From Turbatrix aceti (lineage: Eukaryota; Nematoda; Chromadorea; Rhabditida; Panagrolaimidae): 64,000 nt of DNA. Positions 58,161-64,000 of this stretch are shown in pieces. The stretch spans positions 5,025,725 through 5,089,724 of the forward strand of contig OZ017769.1 in assembly GCA_963969345.1 (NCBI GenBank). The letters run 5' to 3'. The notes below the pieces were generated by a model, which worked only from the letters and a program-made list of their open reading frames with translations, made no database searches and was not told the origin of the DNA. The position numbers were made by a program, and so were the translations under genes. Every line of letters begins with the position of its first letter. Position 1 is the first letter of the stretch.

Positions 58161-58663
58161 GGCACGGTAGCTCGCTCAGAACGACGCCGAAAAGAGGAAA
58201 AATCGGAGGCGCACGACAGACAATTATCGGCACAGCAAGAGATAAAAAAAGTACGCCGGGGCACGCGGCGATGCCTTTTATACTACTGAGTGAACATGCA
58301 ACCGCTGCGGCGCACGCTTTGTTATGCTGATTTTTGGGGGCTTGCTTTTTTGGCCTCAGCGACGATTTATACCCCAATTTTAACCTAAAGTTGACGTGTC
58401 ATCTCTGCTGGCTGAACAGGTGCTAATTAGGCGTAATTATCGTCAAAGGACTCAAATTTGAACGAACGCGGGGGTTTCGAGCCGAGTTCAAACAGCTCGT
58501 TTGATTTCTAGCCAGATCGAAGCGATCTAAAAAATGCCACTTCGAGCTAAAAAAAACTTGGCACAGGATTATTTGCATTTCTGTGCACGTCGCACTTCGC
58601 TGCGGCCTAGCCAGACAATTCTGGACAGTCAGACAGTCTCATGAAGCGTATCAGTCGTCTGCG
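58161..58663. other. Divergent promoter region of the CK1-like and proline-rich genes
   Basis: No exon supported. The CK1 leader is the left part and the proline-rich gene's leader the right part. Confidence 0.4.
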
Positions 58664-60480
58664 ATGAATCAACAACGAACTCGCTCGTCATCAAAGGGCC
58701 ACGGATCCGGTACAGCGCCTGTGCGCGTCTCAGTTACCCGCCAAAAGCCATCAAGCGGCGGCGCCCCCGTGCACCTGCCCCCGAAAGGGGCGTCCAACTC
58801 GCTGGAGGCCGTCCTGCCTACCGATCAGCCGGCCCGAGACTCGATGGTTGAAAACAACAAGCACAAGCATCGACCCAAGTCGATGGGCACCACCGAATCG
58901 CACCTACTCAAGGACAAAAAAGAAGTCAAGCGCTCGGGTTCGTTTCAACCGAAGTTGCCCACGCCCCCGAAGCAGACTGCATTTGGACGTGCCCTGGATG
59001 GATTGTTGGGAAAGAACAGTGAGTTTCCTGGGGCGGACTGGGCTTTCCGGTTATAAAAAATAAGACAAGGGGTATTTTTGGAAAATTTTCATGAAATTAT
59101 GCCAAAAAGTTGATAAAAAGTGGGGGAAAACTGTCACCAAAAACGTGAAAACGCATAGTACCGAAGTTTACGTTTTTGTGCCCAATTTGGACAAAATTTT
59201 ATATACATATTCTAAAAAATCTGTTCGTTTGCGAACACTGACAAAAATGTTCGTGTTCGTTCGCGAACACTGACAAAAATGATCGTGTTCGTTTCAGAAC
59301 AAAAAAACGGCGCTGTTGGCCCATTCCTGGTTACGATCGCCTGAAATCGCTTTTTTTGCCATTTTTCACGATTTTTGGCACGTTGTGGCTAAAAAACTAC
59401 GGTATTTTCAAAGCAAGAGTACATAAAATTCGGCACAGTTTTTGATGTGCCATACAGGATTACCACCTTGAAAAGTGCCGAAACAAATTTTGCCATTGAG
59501 TTTTTTTAATGCGATTTTCGGCACTTTTCTCGGATTCTTCATCAAAAATTGCTTCAACGTGCCAAAAATCGAAAAAAAATGCGATTTCAGTCGATCGTAA
59601 CTTTGCCAAACGATACTTTTTGCAGGTGATTTTTACAGTAAAAAATTTAAATTTTCACCGAAAAAGCTACTTTGTTGCAAATTTTCATGAATGTCATGAG
59701 ACGCATAATGTCAGCAGGAGACACATTCGATTTCATTCCTTATTGATGAAAACCTCGATTTCAGACGCTCCACCGAAGCAGATGTCTAAGGGTTCCGCAG
59801 GTTCCGGCACCCTGCCGATCAAAAAACCTTCCGCAGTCATGATGCCACCGAATCCTCATCTGCCAGAATCAGATAACCATGGGCCGGCAGCTCTGGTGCC
59901 TGTACTCAAGCCGACGGCGCTTATCTCAACGCCGATGGGTCCTACTACGACTGCACTCACGAATGGGACAGCCTCGAAGACAACCGTCACCCCAAACTCG
60001 GCCATGGCAGTTTCATGCGGACCTCCGGGCCCGGGTGGCCCGGGTAAACCCATTTCTCTCCCTGCCGCTGCGCAGTACCCCCCGACAGACACGTCCAATT
60101 CGAAGAGCAACATGGTCCCGGTCCCGGTGAAGGTGCTTCTGTCAAAAGAGACTGTCAAACCCGTGCAGAATTCGCTCATGATGCCACCGATTCCGCCGCC
60201 TCCAAAACCGGTGTCGACGAACAAACCCGCGCTTCCGAAGGAAATCGTCATCGGCAAGCTGCCGCCTTCCAAGTCGAAGAAAAAAACACCCAAGGCACCG
60301 GGTGATAATTCGATTCAGGGCCAGATTGCCCCTCTCAAGCCCATCCTCAACAACGACGAGGACGACACGCTCGACGGCATCGATGACGAGATGCCGGAAC
60401 TCGTGCTGCCCAAGAACGTGCTCGACACCGATGAATGCGAGGATCCACCTGTCATTGGTGATGCAGACAAGAAAAAATAA
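58664..60480 (+). CDS. Proline/serine-rich disordered protein, function unknown
   Basis: Two exons (58664-59018, 59765-60480) join in frame to 356 residues. The first exon encodes a basic Ser/Lys-rich region with RSGSFQPKLPTPPKQTAFGR and ALDGLLGKN, which looks like the only conserved-type motif. The second exon is Pro/Thr/Ser-rich (LPIKKPSAVMMPPNPHLPES, IPPPPKPVSTNKPALPKE) and ends in an acidic stretch (NDEDDTLDGIDDEMPELVLP) and DKKK. There is no membrane segment and no recognisable domain. SH3- or EVH1-binding PPIPPPPKP sites suggest a scaffold or cytoskeletal adaptor, but I cannot name it. The TEX10 homologue begins 179 bases after its stop. Confidence 0.75.
59215..59300. mobile_element. 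Family C fragment
   Basis: Contains TGTTCGTTTGCGAACACTG and GTTCGTTCGCGAACACTG, direct repeats about 34 bases apart, directly before a full family B element. Confidence 0.5.
59330..59601. mobile_element. Family B repeat, most complete copy B3
   Basis: The 272-bp element starts GTTACGATCGCCTGAAATCG and ends with its near-exact inverse (CGATTTCAGTCGATCGTAAC). The interior has TTGGCACGTTG and CAACGTGCCAAAAAT as a second inverted pair, so it folds along its whole length. No ORF. I see no convincing target-site duplication, so the superfamily is open. It sits in the intron of the proline-rich gene. Confidence 0.75.
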
Positions 60481-60659
60481 TAAAAAAAATAAACAGTGAA
60501 ACGATAACGATTATTGGTTTTGGTTGAAGAAAGTTGCGCAAGTTCAAAAAAATCATTTCTCCGCGACTCTAGTAGAATATCCGCGACTCTCACAACGAAA
60601 ATTAGAGTGCTTGATTTTATTTGAGTTTTTCTTTGTATGTTTCATTTTTTCCCTCAAAA

Positions 60660-61886
60660 ATGGGAAAGAACAAAAAGTCCCGACAGAATGCCGACTTTGT
60701 CAAGCAAAAGCGGAAGCCTGGCAAGGTGCTGAAGAAGACCAACGTCACGAACACGACCTTCAAGGCGAACAAACTCGTGCTGCGCGACCAGGCCATCGTC
60801 GAGCAATCCTCGGTGCGGCAGTATAGGCTACCCACGGCCACGCAGATCTACGAAGCGAAGCAGGTGCTTCCCGAGCTTGATGGTGGGTTATTTTACTAAA
60901 TTTTGATATTTTTACGAATTGATCGATTTCAGCAATCGTGCGCTTCGTTACTCATCACGCCGATACTTTTTCGCACTCGTCAGATAAGCAAGTGGACTTT
61001 GCGTGGGTCAAGAATGCCTTCGTTGCGATGAGCCACATTTTCAAGCGTACAAAAGTGGGTTTTTTCGATTTTGACTGGGTTTTTTCATTTTTTGTATGTT
61101 TTTGTACGTTTTTGTATTTTTCAGCCGATAACAGACCACGTCCACCTCGTTTCCGGTCGTATCTGCCAGCTTATGCGTCTGATGCCGAAGCAGGCAGCAC
61201 AGGACCAGCTTCCGACCTTCCTCTCCTTCTGCTGCGTCGGCGTGGCGAGCCAGCACGTCAGTATCATGTCGGTTGGCCTGCTGACCATCATCGAGGCTCT
61301 CACGCTTTTTTCTGATTCCGTGGCCGCTGCTTCGATCGTCTTCTCCGCCGTCCTCCGTTTCGTCGACCGCTACGCCAACCCGGACTCCCGGTTCACCAGT
61401 CGTAATACCTACACCGCGGCTGTCAAGTGTCTGCAGGCGCTGGTGAAGGCGCATGACACCCCTAAAAACGCAGTCCTCGAATCTCTGACTGTCGTGATGC
61501 ACGTCGAAGGCGACCAGGTCACTGCCATCGAGAAACCCTCTCCGCCATCCACCGACCCATTTTCCCTGCCCCTTCTTTTCGAGGCGGCGGTCAGCAGTCC
61601 TGGGGAGAGCCGGGAAGGGCTCATCCTCCTCACCGATGCTGTTTTGGTCCTCGCGAGGCACTCGGCCCTGACGAACACTCCGGCGGCCTTTAACGAGCTC
61701 ACGGACTGCGTCGAAGTGCTTCAGCGCCTCTGGTTGGCCCATGCCCGGCGATTCCCGCTGACCATGCCCATCGGAGAGATCTGTCGACGGGTCACGAACT
61801 GCCACAAGCTTGTCCTCGAATCCAGCCCTGGGGCGGAGACCTTCAAGCGTGCCGTTGCGGCTCTCAACTCTGTCGGGTGCGCCTGA
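60660..61886 (+). CDS. TEX10: TEX10/IPI1 homologue, ribosome-biogenesis (Rix1 complex) factor
   Basis: Three exons (60660-60882, 60933-61054, 61125-61886) give 368 residues. The start MGKNKKSRQNADFVKQKRKP, followed by GKVLKKTNVTNTTFKANKLV, is the diagnostic IPI1/TEX10 N-terminus. The rest is helical in a HEAT-repeat-like pattern (IVRFVTHHADTF, WVKNAFVAMSHIFKRTK, AAVKCLQALVKAHDTP). TEX10 joins PELP1 and WDR18 to form the Rix1 complex, which acts with midasin and LAS1L in 60S pre-ribosome maturation in the nucleolus. The vertebrate protein is about 930 residues, so this one is short, closer to yeast Ipi1 (about 330). AATAAA is at 62003-62008. Confidence 0.85.
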
Positions 61887-64000
61887 GCACCACAGTTTGC
61901 AAGAGAAAGTTGTTGATTTGACTGAAAAGCCGCAAATTGGACCGGCGTTTTATCCTGATCTTTAATAAGTGACGTGTAAGAAAGATATTATTGCAAGATC
62001 CTAATAAATGCACACGCTGATTTTTCGTCGAAATTGGCATTCGGGGTGAGCGAACGCTCGTGTTTATTCACGATCAGGGCTAAATTTTTTGAACGAACGA
62101 AATGCGCCATTTAGAGAAAGAAGTCAAGAACGGTGTTTTTTTGATAAACAATGACAAAAAAAAGAAACATTCCGTTTTTTTTACTCGCGAACGAACGAGA
62201 ACATTTTGACAACCTTTGTTTAAAAAATTGAAAGAAAGCGGACATTTTCGACTGTCGAACCGACTTTTTTATCAATTGTGCAAAATTTTGTTCCAATGAA
62301 TGGAAAAACGAAAAATTTTTTGGGCACATTTTTTCTGCCAAAGTTTGATAAATGTTTTTTTTGCCATTTTCTTGACAAATATTTAAAACCAATTTTGGCA
62401 CCGTTGACCAAATTCTATCCCAATTTTTTTCAATTTATCTGTTCGTAAAATTTGACCGAACAAAGGCGCTATTCTCCGGACCCTGGCCCTAACATTGTAG
62501 TCCGGAGCTCCAAGTTCTAAATAATTCTTCTGTAGTCCTCTGCGTGGTTTCTCACCTGTTCGCGTCAGTTGCTCCTCTCTTTTGTCACCGACCAGTCGGT
62601 CGCAAGACGTTATGCAAATTTCTGGCGACGCGTGAAGCAGCAGCAGCAACAGCCGCCGTCGTCGTCGTTTGTTTGTTTGTTTGCCCATCGGATCCGAGCG
62701 ACAGGAGCCGTCGAAGACGACGCGACGTCTGCCGCGACAATAGAAAGGGAAGCAGGCATTTGTACGCTGCCGGTGACGCGTTGCCTCGATTCTGGCCTTT
62801 GCTTTATGTTGGACTGTTTTTCTTTTCTTTGCTTCGACTGCAGTCATTTCTCGCGGTGCTTCGATCGCGTGACTTTGCCTGCCTGCGGATCTGTAAAATC
62901 CGTGCAACGGTGCAACGGATGTTTTGAGAACGAAGGCAAAACTTTCGTTCAATCTTGATCTCGATCTGATTCCGCTGGAGCTTGGTGGCCACGTCGAACG
63001 ACGTCAAACGACGCCAACGCGTCTGATTTGGTCATCCTGCCTGGAGCGAGCCCCTGCCGCGAGGGCCGGCCGGCAATGAGGGTCAAGGGCAGGTGATTGG
63101 TCGCTTTGTTTCGCCTCGGTGCGACGGAATGGGATGGGGTGCAGGCCTGCCTCCAGTCTTCAGTCTCAAGTCTTCAGGCCTCGCTTCGAAGAGCGGGACG
63201 ACCTTTGGGGTGTCTTCAAGCGAAGCGGGTAATCCTGGGAACGCGGTCCCCAGCTGAGCGCCTCTTTGTTTTGGCTTTCCAGCGACCTTTCGGCAAGATA
63301 AATGACCGGCCAGGGGGCCACCTGCTTCTGCACACACCCGTCTTGAAGCTGTGAGTTTGATTTTCAAAAAATGCGTTGGCAGCCAGCCGCTGACTAACTG
63401 AAAACTGAGGGCTGATTTTGATTTTGAGCAGACATCCATCGTCAGATAGACATTTTTTTTTGAGTTGCAAGTTGTCAAAAAGACGGCGTTGATTGCTTGC
63501 ATGTGTGGTGGGATGTTCCCTTGCTTTCTTCGTGTAAATGTTTTTTTTTACACGACTGCAGCTCATCGATCACGCCACTCCGTTCTGTCCGGGCATATCT
63601 GCTAATCTCGAAGGAAGAGATCTTTTTTCCTTCTAGCCGTCGAGATCACAGCCAGTCTGTCCTTTGCAGCCCGATTATCTCTCTACGCCTTTTCCAAGCG
63701 TCTCCAAGAGCCCATGACCCTCATTACTAATTCAGATGGCCGTCGTTATCTCGCAGCGTGTGCGAGAACGATGTTCGCGATCGCGATCGTGGACCGCACA
63801 CCTCGGGCGACCACAGCAGCCTTGGTGGCACCTTCTTCGTTTGTTTTTCGCGCAGAGGACAGACACCGTGACTCATTGCGTCTACCTGCGCGCCTGTCTG
63901 CGTGACATGTCTGTGGCTTTGGTGATTCACGATCGTGTCGTGTTCTTTTGGCAGGTGAAATTAAATTATTTCATTTGTTTTATTCAAGTCATCAACTTTT
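61887..64000. other. Right-end spacer with a family C repeat
   Basis: The 3' UTR of TEX10 ends near 62010. A family C repeat spans about 62085-62470, sharing TCAATTGTGCAAAATTTTG and TTATCTGTTCGTAAAATTT with other copies. From 62500 to the end, frames exist on both strands but none has domain features, so no gene is called. Confidence 0.45.
62085..62470. mobile_element. Family C repeat copy near the right end
   Basis: Starts around GAACGAACGAAATGCGCC and ends around GACCGAACAAAGGCGC, so a GCGCC block is inverted at the ends. The interior matches the kinase intron copy over more than one block. Confidence 0.55.

Noticed and set aside
62544..62958. Overlapping + frames near the right end
   Set aside because: Two different frames are open over the same bases with Cys/Arg/Gln-rich low-complexity text and no motif; more likely GC-skewed spacer than an exon.

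Overview
The window is nuclear DNA from a small-genome animal, most likely a nematode; the genus cannot be fixed from the sequence. Genes are split by GT-AG introns with T-rich acceptors of the TTTTCAG type. Exons are GC-rich, and introns and spacers are full of A/T runs. The gene content fits: an SH2 plus tyrosine kinase of the expanded nematode non-receptor type, a divergent CK1/TTBK-like kinase, a selectin-like furrowed homologue, a calponin/transgelin protein and an AT-hook HMG protein. I rebuilt 19 complete protein-coding genes exon by exon, plus the 3' end of another gene and one nested tRNA. All splice joins given here keep the reading frame.

Layout, left to right. 1-14 kb: tail of an upstream gene, a small phosphosite-rich protein, a gliotactin/neuroligin-like dead esterase, an MFS transporter, an SH2-tyrosine kinase, a small helical protein and an HMG/AT-hook protein, all on the + strand. 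14-20.6 kb: a 95-residue protein missing from simple ORF calls, then a furrowed-like membrane lectin on the - strand with a tRNA-Val(CAC) inside one intron. 21.7-25.3 kb: an SLC26/SulP anion transporter (+). 25.7-33.8 kb: a calponin-family protein and the Golgi Ca/Mn pump SPCA (both -), the pump probably with two alternative first exons. 37.5-44.2 kb: a CTDSPL2-type phosphatase (-), complex I subunit NDUFB4 (-), an unknown protein (+), an EGF-like membrane protein (-) and the phosphatase regulator CNEP1R1 (+). 44.2-49.6 kb: a 5.4-kb stretch with no gene I can support. 49.6-56.8 kb: the PQ-loop protein SLC66A2 (+), with two phase-matched first exons and a 4.3-kb intron holding a complete aminergic-type GPCR on the opposite strand. 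57.1-61.9 kb: CK1-like kinase (-), a disordered proline-rich protein (+) and the ribosome-biogenesis factor TEX10/IPI1 (+). The rest is spacer and repeats.

The most striking non-genic content is a set of short non-autonomous transposons. Four elements carry terminal inverted repeats and 8-bp target-site duplications, three perfect and one with a single mismatch, as expected for the hAT superfamily. Their interiors are themselves short, self-complementary satellites (CCCATGGG-like, CCCCGGGG-like, GCTCGCTCTGCTCGC-like and GGCCGGCC-like). Two more repeat families recur, one ending in GTTACGATCG and one rich in GAACGAACACGAAC. Many copies lie in introns, and one hAT element has jumped into the end of another element. 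Other points: exact palindromes at 32.5 and 45.7 kb, a roughly 10-bp-phased A-tract array next to the pump gene, and several same-strand gene pairs spaced 140-235 bp apart that look like nematode operons.
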